Assembly (NCBI GenBank): GCA_015501075.1
Contig: JADNYJ010000071.1
Span: 1 to 64,000, forward strand
Source: Gymnopilus junonius
Taxonomy: Eukaryota; Basidiomycota; Agaricomycetes; Agaricales; Galerinaceae
Reading direction: 5' to 3'
Length of the DNA stretch: 64,000 nucleotides
Of this stretch, positions 35,280 through 47,215 are shown piece by piece. The stretch's first letter is position 1; each line of letters opens with the position of its first letter. Under the pieces are notes generated by a model. It did no database searches. It was given only the letters and a program-made list of their open reading frames with translations, and had not been told where the DNA came from. Made by a program: the position numbers and the translations under genes.

Positions 35280-36848
35280 TCAAAGAGGGTTGCCCACGTT
35301 CTGCAATAACGAACGGTAATCGCCGACAGCGAACCTATTCGCCGTGAAAACCAGCTTAGGATCCACTTTTTTCTTGATCTGCACCAGTTTCTGATACTTT
35401 GCCTCGGAGTCGTAATAATGCGCGTGTGCGGCAGGGAGGTCTGTATCACGAGAACCCCACAGCAGGCGACGTTCTTGCTTCGAGAACTTCCCATTCTTGC
35501 CCACTCCTTCCTGGTCGTTTTTGTCTACCCACGCCTGTGCTTGCGCCTTCACCTTCTCTCCCTTTGTGTCGTCATAGAAGACATCCATCGTAGACGCGAA
35601 CGTCGAGTCACGCCTCCAGCTGAACGACATGTCGTTGTTCGGATCCTGGATACGGAACCGTGAATAGTTACCTCCGAGATACGAAAATTGCGCTGAAATG
35701 TAGTGGTGGTCAAGTGGGTGGAGAATAAATTCGTCCAAACGGCCTGTAACCCATTTTGACCAACCGTCCTTCTCTAGGGTCTTTGATTCGGTAATGTAGG
35801 TGCGCTTGAAGTACGGTAACTGGAATTCCCGAGCAATTGGGAATACCCAAAACGAGCAGAGCGTGGACATGGGGGCCTCCTCATCGTTAAGCCCAAGACC
35901 TTCGTGGGGTTCCAGGGGACCACCAATGACATCGTGGATTTTCTTGAAGAACGTTGGGTCGTACTTTTGGCCCTCGCCCTCTAAATTGGCCCACTGCGCA
36001 AAGACGATGATTATGGGCACTATCTTGCCTTCCACCAGACGCGCGCTAAGAACTGTGAGACTGAAGTCGAAATCAGCCGGCGATTCCTCCGTTTTATCCT
36101 CCGCGACCATGATATCTGTTAGCGCCTTGAAACGTTCGGGTGTGTAGAGAACCTTGCCAAACATACCGCGCGATTTGGGATGGTCCACGTCCTTGTGAAC
36201 TTTCAAGCGGAGGTCTGTGATCACCCCGAAGTTTCCGGGACTGCCCCCCAAAATGGCGTAGAAGAGTTCCTTGTCTTTAGCCACGCCGCGTTCGACCCAC
36301 TGCACCTGGCCATCAGCGGTTATGACGCGGACTGCTTGGACGTGATCGGAGAAAAGCCCAAAACTACGGATAAGGTGACCGTACCCGCCCGTTTGAACAT
36401 GCCCACCTAGGTTAACGTAGCTGCATTGACCTGCAGGCACAAACAACCCCGCTGCCTTGAGCTTGTCCATGAATTTGATGAGCGTGGTGCTGATGCCGAC
36501 AGTGATGATGCTGGAATCATTGGGGTCGATGATAAAATCCGTGTAGGTGTCGTTCAGATCGAGCTGAAGGTTCGCGCCCGTGGCAGAAGATGCGCCGGTG
36601 TAGTGATGGCCTCCGGTGCGTATCGCGATCCCAATGTCATGGCTCTTTGCGAAGTTGATGACCTTGATGACATCATCATCGCCTGCGGGGTAGATCACGG
36701 CGTTGGGATGGACGAGAAGGTCTTTGTACGAGCTCCAAGCGTACTGGTAGATGCTGCCCTGGTAAACTTCATCGATACGACGTACAACTTTTCCCTGGAT
36801 ACCAGCAGCTAATAGTTCGAGCGAAATGATGTCCTGGATGACCGCCAT
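35280..36848 (-). CDS. FAD-linked oxidase of the berberine-bridge type
   Basis: An intact single-exon gene of 522 codons. The N-terminal FAD-binding domain has IRTGGHHYTGASS at about residues 77-89, where His is expected to link to the 8-alpha position of FAD. It is followed at about 140-160 by AGQCSYVNLGGHVQTGGYG, whose Cys is placed for a second covalent FAD bond as in bicovalent oxidases. FYAILGGSPGNFGVITDLRL at about 205-225 is the usual core block. The C-terminus has the BBE-type ending HYYDSEAKYQKLVQIKKKVD then PKLVFTANRFAVG. No signal peptide is evident in MAVIQDIISLELLAAGIQG, so it may be intracellular. Such enzymes oxidise sugars, alcohols or secondary metabolites with O2; the substrate is unknown. 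Its neighbours do not form an obvious biosynthetic cluster. Confidence 0.9.
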   Translation of the reverse strand: MAVIQDIISLELLAAGIQGKVVRRIDEVYQGSIYQYAWSSYKDLLVHPNAVIYPAGDDDVIKVINFAKSHDIGIAIRTGGHHYTGASSATGANLQLDLNDTYTDFIIDPNDSSIITVGISTTLIKFMDKLKAAGLFVPAGQCSYVNLGGHVQTGGYGHLIRSFGLFSDHVQAVRVITADGQVQWVERGVAKDKELFYAILGGSPGNFGVITDLRLKVHKDVDHPKSRGMFGKVLYTPERFKALTDIMVAEDKTEESPADFDFSLTVLSARLVEGKIVPIIIVFAQWANLEGEGQKYDPTFFKKIHDVIGGPLEPHEGLGLNDEEAPMSTLCSFWVFPIAREFQLPYFKRTYITESKTLEKDGWSKWVTGRLDEFILHPLDHHYISAQFSYLGGNYSRFRIQDPNNDMSFSWRRDSTFASTMDVFYDDTKGEKVKAQAQAWVDKNDQEGVGKNGKFSKQERRLLWGSRDTDLPAAHAHYYDSEAKYQKLVQIKKKVDPKLVFTANRFAVGDYRSLLQNVGNPL

Positions 36849-39615
36849 GATGAATGTGTATGTGTTGTTGTATAGGAGAGAACGAGAGCGAATACGTGAG
36901 TAGGAGGCACAAGAAAGAGTGCCGAAAGTAATGTTTTCTTTGCAAACGGAGGCGTTTTAAGTCAGCGAATAGGCCTATCCAGCGAAAACGAAAGAATAAG
37001 TGCGACCTCGACGGCGGTTGTATGCTCCCTCCGTGATGAACGGCAAGAGGAATGAAGACTTGAATTAAATTAAGTATCGGACGGAAATATGACTGGCAAC
37101 CTTTGCTCCTTATGTATGGATCGCGGAGTGTTTCCTCAGCGCCTCCGCATATCCATATATCCACAACATTACCTCTGACAGATTTGTCCGCTTTCCGACT
37201 TTTCCAACTCCACACATCACCCGGGGCGTAAGGAGGCTGTGGTCCCAGCATTCTATCCATTATTGTCGCCTCCTTCGTCGGTCCGAAGGTAACTAAATTG
37301 ATACATCTAACATTGAAACGTAATTCCTGACATTGATTATTCCCTTCTTACCCACCGAGTTTATCTGATGGTGCCTAGCCTGATAGATCGTCCCTTTTTC
37401 CCGCACTTCTCCATGATAACGCACATTTCGAAATATGTTTCGTGCTACCTTGTACCCATAATTCCGACGCTAGATATAATGAGATTAACGGAATGGCCAT
37501 AACAAGTGAACGCCTTTGACATCCGGTAGCATGAAAAGAACGTAAACCCAGTTCAGATCCCGCAATGTATTGAAAAGAGTCATGAACGGCCATTCCTTCC
37601 TGGTGAATTCTCCTTCGAAAAAAAAGACATACAGTGAGAGAGTTTTAATATCGACCTTGACTTCTCAATCAGAAAACCCAAGGAACAAAAGAGTAACGTT
37701 ATATATTGACGAAGGACAGGCCGGAACAGTCGGAATTCACAATCACACATCCCTTGATCGAGGCACTGTGATAATGACTCACGCTAGGAACCCTAAAGGA
37801 TACTTATACGACTAAGTACGCGTCAATTGCCCACTCTCAAAGAAGTACAATGATTTATTTCACAATGAGTATAGTGGGATAAATTTGAAATAAATTTCTA
37901 CAGACCCTTTTTCCCTTCCCTATACGCATTATCGGACCTTTCGACTTGTCAGCGTCATCTGACACAACGGGCAAGCAACTGTCCAAACGGCCCAAAAATG
38001 AGCATTTTTATATTACAAAATGCTCATTTTGAGCCAATTGGACAACCGCTTGCCCAGTCGATTTAAATATCTAATCTTATCGTAAACTGTGGGAATGCTC
38101 TTCGAAAATCAACATGTTTTGAGTCTGACGATGGCAGGCTCTCTCTCTTTCAATACACTTGTCCCTGAATCCGCCAGTGGATATGCCACTCTTTGCACGC
38201 ATATCATCTTTATAAAGTGTAACACGATATGCTCCACCAGAGAAAAGAACGCCAGTTGTAGTCACACGTTCGTTGAGGCCTCTCCTGTTCCTAATGTTTT
38301 CTTTCCTTCAGCTAACTTTTTAGTTTTGCTAACACCTCGATTCAGAATTATACTGCCAGTTCTTACAAACAATCTCTGCGGCCTTGATAGTGACGGTGAA
38401 TACCATCCACCATCATTTTCTGGGCAGAAATGGAGTCAGTCTGGGACGTTCAGCTCATTGAGATGTTGACCGTGACGACGTCGGAAGTGCATCGAATAAC
38501 TTGAAGGTGTCATTTTTCTCTTCGACCGACATTAACTGTGTTTTTTTATGCCATTCCAATCCGCCGTATCCTCAGCATACCTTCCTCTGCAGAGTGCTCT
38601 GTCAAGTACCTAGGATTCCAAGCCGACTCTAACCTGTTCAACCCGACGTTATAGCGAAAAAGTCCCAGAAACTGTTGGGTTCGTCTTCTCCGTCCCTCCT
38701 TTCTATCGGCCTTTGTATTTTGGATTCGGGATTGAACTTCTCATCCGTTCCTAGGGCGCAAATGACTGCCGACACTCTAAAGTTCAAGGTTCAAAGTTCG
38801 ACAATCAACTGCGATAGCGATGTCCACAGAAATAGCGGTGAGAACGGGCGACGGGGCAGCTTGGTGCTTGTTCAGTGTTCACAGAAGAAAGGTCTTTTAT
38901 GAAGGATATTTTACGATGTGGACCTTGACTAAGCCAGTCCGTTTCATTTTCCTTCTTATAATTTCGCCATGGTTATAATATGCGGTAGTCTCATCTTATG
39001 AACAGACTTTGCTCTCCTTCCTGGGTATTATTAATACCAGGCTTCGCAGCACTGCCGGGGTTCAGATGTCAAAGTCCAACAAAATACACCGGCGCGTGGC
39101 CGGAGGCTAGAAGTGAAAGTGAAAGTGAAAGTGAAGGGGCAAGGGAAATAAGCATAAGGAACAAGTCAAATATGACGGGTGTGCGTCGCTTTATTTGCTA
39201 CCACGACATCGACAACCAAAAGTTGACGTGGGGGCTACAAGAGAACTCATTGGTATTGAAGAAATTAATACATATGTAGTCGACAAACTTACTGTGCGAT
39301 AAATGCCTTGTCAGTGAGGGCAATCGTATTTGTAGTGCTGCAGAAATAACATCCGCCCATCATGGGGATTATAGATATCAATTGCTGCTGGAAATACATA
39401 GACATAGCTAGTTCTGCGTCTTCGTATTCTTACATGGATCTACTTTGGGAACTCTGAATCCGAATACAAATTCTAATCAAATGAAATGGTCGATAAATGT
39501 CAATTGGACGGCATTAAGCGAACGAGGAGAGAAGGAACATGAACATAACGAACCAAGAACATAACTCACAAGAACCGTACCAAACATCTAATACTCAACA
39601 TTCAACGTTCAACGT
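36849..39615. other. Intergenic region
   Basis: Apart from the 87-bp palindrome at 37969-38055 and a short (GTGAAA) repeat near 39112-39135, I see no gene. ORFs here are short and overlap on both strands without splice partners. Confidence 0.4.
37969..38055. repeat. 87-bp imperfect palindrome
   Basis: The sequence starts GGGCAAGC and ends GCTTGCCC. Inside, AAAATGAGCATTTT pairs with AAAATGCTCATTTT around a small AT loop (TATATTAC). The arms of about 40 bp match with a few mismatches. It could be a tiny MITE or a transcribed hairpin. No ORF and no clear flanking duplication. Confidence 0.7.
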
Positions 39616-42600
39616 TTAACGTTTGTTATTATCCCCCTCGAATCGACTCGACGACGAAGGCTTCGACATCGAAATCGAAAAAGCATCCTCGAACGCGCGT
39701 GCGCTGAGCTGTGCCGCTGCAGTGCCTGTGCCTGTGCCAGTGCCTGTGCCTGAACCTGAGCTAGTATTTGAATTTGAGTTTCTGGTACTCCGATTCGGAT
39801 TCGGATTCGGATTCTGATTTCTTGGAGTCGGAGTCGGAGTGAGGGCCGGGACTGGCGTTGACGCCGATGCCGATGCAGATGCTGACGTTGGTCCTACACC
39901 CAGCGTCGAAGTCGACCCGGGATATATCAACGCATAAGCCTCACTCGCACCCGCACCCGCACTAACACTAAAAACTGGCGCTCGTGCCGGGTCCAGTGTT
40001 GGTGTTGGCGTTGCTATTGGCGTTGCTATTCCCAGCAGGCAGCCCAACTGAGCCTCGAACATTCTGAACATTCTGACCTTGCCGACCTTGCTGAACGTGC
40101 TGAACGTGTTGGTCGGGATAGACATAGGGATGCGGATAAGGATACCCCGCATAGGACGCGAGCTGGTTATACGTCGTCGTCGTCGTTGGTCCATAGGCGT
40201 ACGTGTACGCGTTATTTTGGTTTTGGCTTTGGTTTTGATTTTGGGGGTGGGGGTGGGGGTGGGTGAGTGTGGGTTGGAGTTGGTTTTGGGGGTGGGGGTG
40301 GGTGAGTTGGTTTTGCGCGAGTTGGTTTTGTACGAGTTGGTTTTGTGCGAGTTGGTTTTGCACGAGTTGGTTTTGCGTAATTTGAGGTTTGTGCAAGTTG
40401 AGATTGAAGTTGGACGAGTTGGGATTGAAGTTGGAGCTGGGTGAGTTGAGGTTGGAGGTGCGCCCGGAAGGTGGGATTGGAGCTGGAGGAACGTCTGGGG
40501 GTGATGGAGAGGTTGCGGTTGCGGTTGCGGTTGTCCTTGTCCTTGCAAACTGTGACTGTGCTTGTGGCTGTGACTGTAGTCGTGGTTGTCGAGAAGGGAC
40601 GAGTGCCATGCTCGTGCTCGTGCTCGTGCTCGCATCGCAGTCGCATCGTCCTTGCCTCATCCTTCCCATTATCATCCCCCTCCCCACCCATCACTCCAAC
40701 CCCCCACCCCCCATCCACCCCCACCCTCGCATAATCCGACCTCGGCACCAACACCCCGCCCCCGCCCCCGGCGGCCCACTCACAAAATCGCCCAACCTCC
40801 TTGCATCTCCTTCCTCTCCTCCAACAACATCCCTTCCCTCCCCAATGCCTCTTTCAATCGGCCTTGCAGGGCTTTCCGTTCCCGCTCCCATTTCTTTTTT
40901 TCTTTTTCAAAAGTGGATTTTTCAGGGGTGGATGTGGATGAGTCCAAAGTAGACGTTCCAAGAACAGATTCGGATAGACCCCCAGCGGATTCTCGGTCCT
41001 CGGCGCCGAGTCCTCTTTCTCTTTCTCTTTCTCTTTCTCGACCCAAAACGCTCAAAGCATCGCGTAACTCCCCCTCGCGCTGGGCAATCAACGCGTCTTT
41101 GGATTTGAGCTGGATGGAAGTATACGCTAGCGCGTCGCAGGTGGCGATGTATCGCGTTTGGAGGGCGGTGAAGCGGTCTTGGACGTCTTTGGGTGTGCTA
41201 GAGGATGGGTCGAATAAGGAGGATGGGTCGAATAAAGAGGAGGAGGAGGGGTCGAGTAGGGAGAAGGAGGAGGGGCCAAGATGAGAGGAGAAGGGGGAGG
41301 GGTCAAGAAGAGAGGCGGAGGAGGGGTCGGTGAGGATGGCAGGAGGGACGTGGAGTACAGCCGCATGCGGTGGTGGTAGTAGTGGTAGCGTAGATGAAAG
41401 GACGGGTATCCCATCTTTATCCGCAATAAGCTGTGAGACCGCACCCGAGGAAACACCAACGGCGGCGGCGGCACCACCTGAAGCAGGATCTCCGTCAACA
41501 TCAGTCGCAAGAACCTGGAGCACGGGGGAATCCAATGTCGAAGAAGGGGTCGTCTGGGCTGAAGCCAAATAGTATTACATAATCAATCAGCTGAGGTGTT
41601 CCGCCAGAGTGATGATGAAAAGGAAAGGGGAGGGAGAGAGAGAGAGAAAAGGTAAAGACATACTTTTGAACTTGAAGGCGTTAATGAACCTCGCACACGA
41701 CTACGACCGCGCCCACGCCCACGTCCACGACCACGACTACGACCACGTCCACGCGCACGACCGCGGATACCAGAAGAGCGGAGGGAGAGTGCTTTGGATA
41801 TAGCCTGCGATTCGAGCTGGGATTGGGATCCAAGAGGCGACATCCGAGCCCTCTTCGCGCTGACCACGACGACTTCATCACCATCACCACTTGCACCAGC
41901 ACCAGCACCATCACCAGCACCAGCACCAGCATCCGCATCAGGACTCGAGTCGGCGCCAGCATCGCCTTCCGCAGGTCTCTTCCCCGGTGGCCGGCCTTTA
42001 CCTCTTTTCTTAATCACATTGGAGGTGATGGGCGGGGCAGAGATGGAGTCGTATTTGGAATTAGAGTTGGAATGGGAATTGGGGGACGGAGAGACGGATG
42101 CGGACATGGATAAGGATAAGGACATGTTCATAGCTATCATTTTATCCGTAGGTTTCCGGACGCGTTTAGGGAGGGGTTTGTCGTAAGTTGAGATGGAGGT
42201 TGAGGTTGACGCGACCACAGTTTGAGTCTGGGTTTTAGTTCGTGGGACTGCGGTTGCACGTTGACGTGCAGGCTGTGGAAGTTGGGGAAGCTGGGGAAGG
42301 GAGAGTGCGGCTGCAGAAGCAGAAGCAGGAGCAGGAGCAATAGAAGCGGTGGGTTCTGGGGTGTGAGTGGGCGGTACCAAGAGGCTTGAGGGTGGTAACA
42401 TCTCAACATCCTCCTCCTGAGTCGAAAGAGTCACGATGGGCGGAAAGACTGGTTCTGCTGATATCGCAAGAGGCTCTTCAGGAAGTACAAGGGCCGCACC
42501 AGGTTCCTCACCAGGCTCCCCTTGAACCAATTGATCCTCCTCTACGCCCACGCCCACACGCACGCCTACGAAATGTTCCTCATCCCATTCCCCTTCCCCG

Positions 42601-43366
42601 TCCTCATCCCCATCCCCATCCTCATCAGGCAGGATGAACACATCCACCTCCGCCTCCTTCTCCAACAACTGCACCTCCCCATCCAGACTCCCAGTCAACA
42701 ACAGATCCTCATGTTGCGACGCAGACACCGAGGGAGATCGGGATGCCCCGTACACCCCCACCCTGCCCCATTTCTCATACAACACCATCGCTTCGTCGAA
42801 GGATACATTGAAGTGGGCAGCGGTAGCCGCGATGATAAAGTCCGCTTTCCAACTACACCCTTTCTTACGCGTGGTGCATGGGATACATCTGTACCCCGCG
42901 CCGGATTCAGGCGGGAGACAATTTTCAGGCGAGGCGAGACACGCTTGGCATGCCTATAAAATGGGGGGAGGGGGGGGTGACAATAGGTCAGCAATCATTC
43001 GAGAGGGAGAGTGGGGTAGGTTATCCGACGCGCCTTTTTCTCTTCTCTATTCCTAAAAGCGACTATAGCATCTGAAGTGGGCGACAAGATCTGCCGGCGG
43101 AAATCGTGGTACGCCGCGGCGTCGATGGAGTTGGGGGGGAGAGGCTCAGGTGTCCATAAGAGAGGCGGGGGTGCGAGAGGAGGGAGCGAGCGAGGGAGCC
43201 GAGGTGTGAATGCGAGCAGGGGCAGCGCGAGCATCGTCGTCGTTTGCGGGCTGTGAATCTGATCAACCCAGTCGCTACCCTGCAGAGCTCGTATTTGGCG
43301 GTGTGTGGCAAGAGCTTCTTCGGCAGATATCGGCCTTGCGTACATCCGGACTCTACTTACTCCCAA
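39616..43366 (-). CDS. Large low-complexity nuclear-type protein with Cys cluster, AT-hook, RG repeats and N/Q-rich tail
   Basis: A multi-exon minus-strand gene. First exon 43366-42995 ends in FRNREEKKARR. After an intron a cysteine cluster reads ACQACLASPENC and RCIPCTTRKKGCSW (about 42960-42860), like short zinc-binding clusters of mushroom DNA-binding proteins. Then come an acidic region (DEDGDGDEDGEGEWDEEHF), PLPKRVRKPTDK, an AT-hook-like KKRGKGRPPGKRP (about 42010-41970), and an Arg-Gly array (RGRGRGRGRGRS, about 41750-41700). After a GT...AG intron follows a Ser/Pro region and an Arg/Glu coiled-coil-like part (ALQTRYIATCDALAY; RERERERERG). The 3' part is N/Q-rich (NQLVQNQLAQNQ) and ends Ser/Gly/Thr-rich. 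The N/Q-rich stretch and the final stretch are in different frames, so an intron or indel near 39970 must be assumed. A chromatin or transcription role is inferred. Confidence 0.55.
40311..40378. repeat. 15-bp tandem repeat inside the N/Q-rich part
   Basis: About 4.5 copies of a 15-bp unit (TTGGTTTTGxxCGAG, third positions varying) that on the minus strand encode repeated QNQLV/QNQLA. A GGGGGTGGGGGTGGG tract follows nearby (40240-40305). Confidence 0.8.
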
Positions 43367-43369
43367 ACC

Positions 43370-44164
43370 CCGTCCCTGTTGCCTCTGTGGGGTTCGCGAT
43401 ACGCGTATTGGCTGGATAGAAATTCGGGTCGAAGGGTATCATTCTGGGGTTCTTCCGAATGATCACTGAAGTATTAACAGAGGGCTGCGCCGCGCACACA
43501 TGGTAAGATGTGTTCATCTCATATGACTCCCTCTACATACTTACTGACGGAAGATTGAATACATTGTTTTAAAAAACTAGGTGCGGCGGCAGAGTATTAC
43601 TGCGGAAAGGAATGGTATACGTCCGTTCGTCTTTCTCGGCAGGTGGAGTATATATAAAGTATATGTATCTAGATTCCGGCCACCTATAAATGCTGGTGCC
43701 GAGTAGCGTCTTGAGACTCGAGAGTAGCAGTGCGCACTGTACACTGTGCATGATGATGACGATGGTTTAATTACAATTCCACCCATCCCGCGTCATAGTC
43801 AAGCCAAGTATTGTAAGTATCTCATTGGACACATTATCGCCTTCATTTTGGCTCACTTATGTATGTAGTGGGCTACGAAAATCCGAGAAGAGACAAAGAA
43901 GGTTTTGAGTCATCGATGAGATGAGGTGCAAGTGAATGGGTTACATCATGGGGTTGAAGTATACAAAAATAATGCAGGTAGGAATACAACGAATGAGATT
44001 TCTTTTTAAACTACAGCGATGGCTAAGGAAAAAGTACGATGAGATGCGAGTTAAATAAGATATCGAAAGAGAAAGAGAAAGAGATGGAAATAATAGACGA
44101 CGAAAAAACCCAAGACAGATGGATGATATTATTATTAGAATAAGAAATAAATAATGAGAGGGGG
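43370..44164. other. Intergenic between large gene and right arm
   Basis: No gene seen. AT-rich towards 44150, where the inverted-duplication similarity begins. Confidence 0.4.
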
Positions 44165-44518
44165 GGTCACGCAAAAGTCGTCAGTGAATCGTTACGAGTC
44201 ATTGCGAGTCGTCAGGATAATTAAACTGAAAGAAGAAAAAGGACAAGGCACAAAAAAGGTAAACCAGCCAAAGAGACGAAAAGACCGAACATTGGTAGGC
44301 GATAGAGCGTTGAAGCTCATACCCGATTCAAGAAAAGAAGAGAACCAGGTAGGGAGCATATCATGATCACGGGGTGAGAGGAAAGTAGCACGTGTTTTCT
44401 CAGCCATATCCATACTGGAGACCTTGAGGTCGGACGCGCAGGAATGGAATCCTAAGAATCCACCCAAAGAACCACACCCAAAGAACCGACCATCTCATCC
44501 TCATCCTCGTCCTCATCC

Positions 44519-45911
44519 TCACGACAAAACCTTATACACCAACATAAGAAACACCACGATGCTCACCAACCGACTCGCGGCGCCCCATGACGAAGTGGGA
44601 GCGGAAAAGAGCGTCGTGCTGAGATTGGCATTACTCCCGGCGCTGACGTCGATGCCTATCTGGAGGGACGTTTTATATGATGGGCTGGGTTCATCTTCAC
44701 CGGAGCTGAAGGTATCAATGGATGCAGCTGTTGAGAGTGTTGGGGACGAGGTGGCGGATGATGATGTCGGGTTGGTGGTGAGTACAGGCACTGGTGCTGA
44801 AGGTAGTTGGGAATAAGAGTGGGAATGAGGAAGACGCGGGGGTGAAGATCCGGGGAAAGAAGGTTGATCGTGATGATCCCGTGAGGAAGGCGAAGAAGCG
44901 TTCTTCTTCTTCTTACTCTGGCTCTGACTCTGAGAACCTTCGGGGCTAGAACGGGGTGAAGATGAACGCGAGGAAGGACTGGGCTTGGAATTGGGAGCAG
45001 TGAGGGCGGCAGCTGAATGGTGTTTCAATGAGGGAGTCGCGAGTGAGAGTGTGCCCCCTTCAAGCGAGCACGCGTTTTCGCAGTTCGGGCACCGTCCTTC
45101 CGCGTTGGGACCGTGAAGCCACTGGGGTGATGTGTTAGCGTTAGCATTGAAGAGGGAGGAAAGAGAAGTTATATGGGTGACGGGACGTACATCCGCGAGA
45201 TGTTCGGTGCAGAATATCTTTCCGCAGCATAGCGTTCTGCACGGCACAACTGCGTACTCAAAGCTATTACATGAAGAAATTTGTGATTTTGGTAAGGAAG
45301 GATCGAAAACTATAACAACAACCTCCTCACCAAATCCCACAATCGCGATCCACATCCGCATCCACATCCACATCCCTCCTCACCACCTTCGCGCGCTCAC
45401 GCTCTCTATCCAAAGACGACAAGGAACGCCAAGACGCACGTCGCGCTGGCACCCTCGGAACAGCGATCCCCGCCGCGGCCCATTGCTGCACGAAAGCCTG
45501 GTCTTTGATGAGATGGGGTGTTCCAGGCATGGGCGATTCGGTTCCCAGGTCCATGTAGTATTCTGAGCCAGTGGCGTCCTCTGGGATGCTGCCTAGAATG
45601 TGGGGAGGGGGGGAGCGTGCGTTTCCGTTGTGAGGCGGTGGTTGGAAGCGAGATCATGATCCGGTCGGGATTGGGTGCGGTGGGTCGAGTTGGGGAGTGT
45701 GCATCCATGGCGTAGATGTCGTTTAGAGGTTGAGGTCGAGGATTTCGGGGAAAATACGCAGATCCGGAAGGCGTTTCATAAGCCTTTGACAACGCAAGAA
45801 AAGGAGAGACTAAGTACCGGCGGATGAGCCTCCCTCCCACCATTCCTCTATTTGACTGTGAGTCGATGATTTGAGACTTGAATTAGACCTAGTTCGCGGT
45901 CGTAAGGTCAT
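44519..45911 (-). pseudogene. RING-finger protein with C-terminal membrane anchor, right copy
   Basis: Start at ATG 45911 (MTLRPRTRSNSSLKSSTHSQ). The spliced RING reads CFEYAVVPC, LCCGKIFCTEHLADWL and CPNCENACSLEGG, followed by a Ser/Pro linker and the anchor RLVSIVVFLMLVYKVLS; it stops at 44519. This copy keeps the segment missing from the left copy (ETPSGSAYFPRNPRPQ to SLPTTASQRKR). A run of seven C (complement of G at 45607-45613) puts that segment out of frame with the following EDATGSEYYMDLGTESPM block; six C would join them. I also could not find an in-frame splice from exon 1 to the next exon, because the obvious one creates an immediate stop. It is probably a membrane-bound E3 ligase in origin. 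Marked as pseudogene because of these breaks, though a C-run sequencing error could explain one of them. Confidence 0.55.
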
Positions 45912-46099
45912 AGTGAGTCCGGTGAAGACAATACAATGAGGGAGAGAGAACAAAAAAAAAGTAGGAGTCGAGACCCGGTGTAGGACTCTAATGCGGGGTA
46001 AGTAAGGCAGAATCACGTGGATATCTCTCACTGACGCGTCTTCTCTCGGCTCGGACTCTTTTCCCCCAACTCGGCCTTAACAGCAACGTATCGATACCC

Positions 46100-47070
46100 T
46101 AGCCGCTCCCTCACCGACACCTTCGACTTCGAACTCATCCTCTGACAAACTTGGCCTGTACCCCCACTCCAGTCCCAGCGGTTCAGGTCGCTCGAGCCAT
46201 GGAATGAAGTACCCGCTGCTTCGACTGACGTTATTCCCGTCTGCCAAGCCTTCGACTTCGGCGTCGTTAGTGCCGTTAAGGAGGAGGAGGAGGTCATGGA
46301 TGTGGATGTGACGGTCTTGGGGCCTGAGGATGTGCTGTTATCTTCCGTCTGCGTCACTGCGCTAAGAGAGGATGAGATCGTTGTCTTCGCTACTGCGTCA
46401 GTTGGTATGATTTTTTGCTTGAGATTGGACTGAATGCCAGCTTACAGATGGATTGTAACATCAAAGTTTTGGCATTCGCTTCACCTCATGCATCCACTCC
46501 TCCGCCACCATCTCTGCCTCGGATTTCCGACACACTGTCCTGTGAGGTTTGTTCACATTGTTGGGGCGTCTCATGCTTGAGCCTCAACTAAACGTCTGCT
46601 TACAGATTCTCGTTAGAACCTCGACTTTGGTTTCACCTCATGGCTCTGCGCTCTCACCACCATTTCCACTCAGTGTCTGCATCTGCATCGCTGTCTCATG
46701 AGAAGAGGAAGAATCGTCGTCGTGACACGCAACAGGGGTAATCCCGCATTGCTGCGACTAAGGACCTAAGTCTGTAATTCGCGTCAGTCGACATGTCTTA
46801 TGCTCGATATTGAACTCAACGTCGTTGCAAGATTTTCATTACAACCTCGACATGGGCTTCCCTCATCCTCCTCACCTTCAAGTTCACCGTCTCCAGTTCA
46901 TCAACCACAATACACACCCTCGTCGCTTCCAAGACGCTGGGTGTAATACGTATCCTGCCCATCTAATTCTCCATCTCACCCACCCTCTCCCGCTCTTGTG
47001 ACAATCTAAATCTCCCCGGCCAAGTCTTCGTCAACAATGATATTGGGTTTGGCAAGGACGAAAATTAGAT
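46100..47070 (+). CDS. Unidentified gene conserved in both arms, right copy
   Basis: Counterpart of 8820-9560. The frame reads AASTDVIPVCQAFDFGVVSA (from about 46220), then an acidic stretch and DEIVVFATASVG, an intron GTATGA...TTACAG, and MDCNIKVLAFASPHAS. This copy then contains two further related segments, at about 46600-46690 and 46800-46880, each with a CCTCGAC...GG.TT...CCTCA core. The middle exon therefore appears to have been tandemly repeated here and not in the left arm. Family not recognised. Confidence 0.35.
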
Positions 47071-47215
47071 TAGTGCGATGGGTGTAGCACAGTATTGATT
47101 TACCACAATTTCTGATCAGATAATTGTAATAAATCGTACGCTTAGCAAAACTGCCTTGACATGACGGTAGAAAAAGAATAAGGGAAAAGTAATTAGTGCC
47201 TAGTGACTTACCCAT

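Noticed and set aside
35399..36812. Plus-strand ORFs opposite the oxidase gene
   Set aside because: Antisense shadows of a clear 522-codon gene.
39616..40754. Three long overlapping ORFs on the minus strand and several on the plus strand
   Set aside because: They arise because low-complexity repeat DNA lacks stops in many frames; only one spliced frame per segment is likely to be used, so they were merged into one gene.
41127..41510. Pro/Ser-rich minus-strand ORF
   Set aside because: Shadow frame of the large low-complexity gene.
41860..41950. Regular short repeats that might suggest a CRISPR-like array
   Set aside because: The repeats are contiguous CAGCAC-type codon repeats encoding Ala/Gly without unique spacers, in a eukaryotic coding region.
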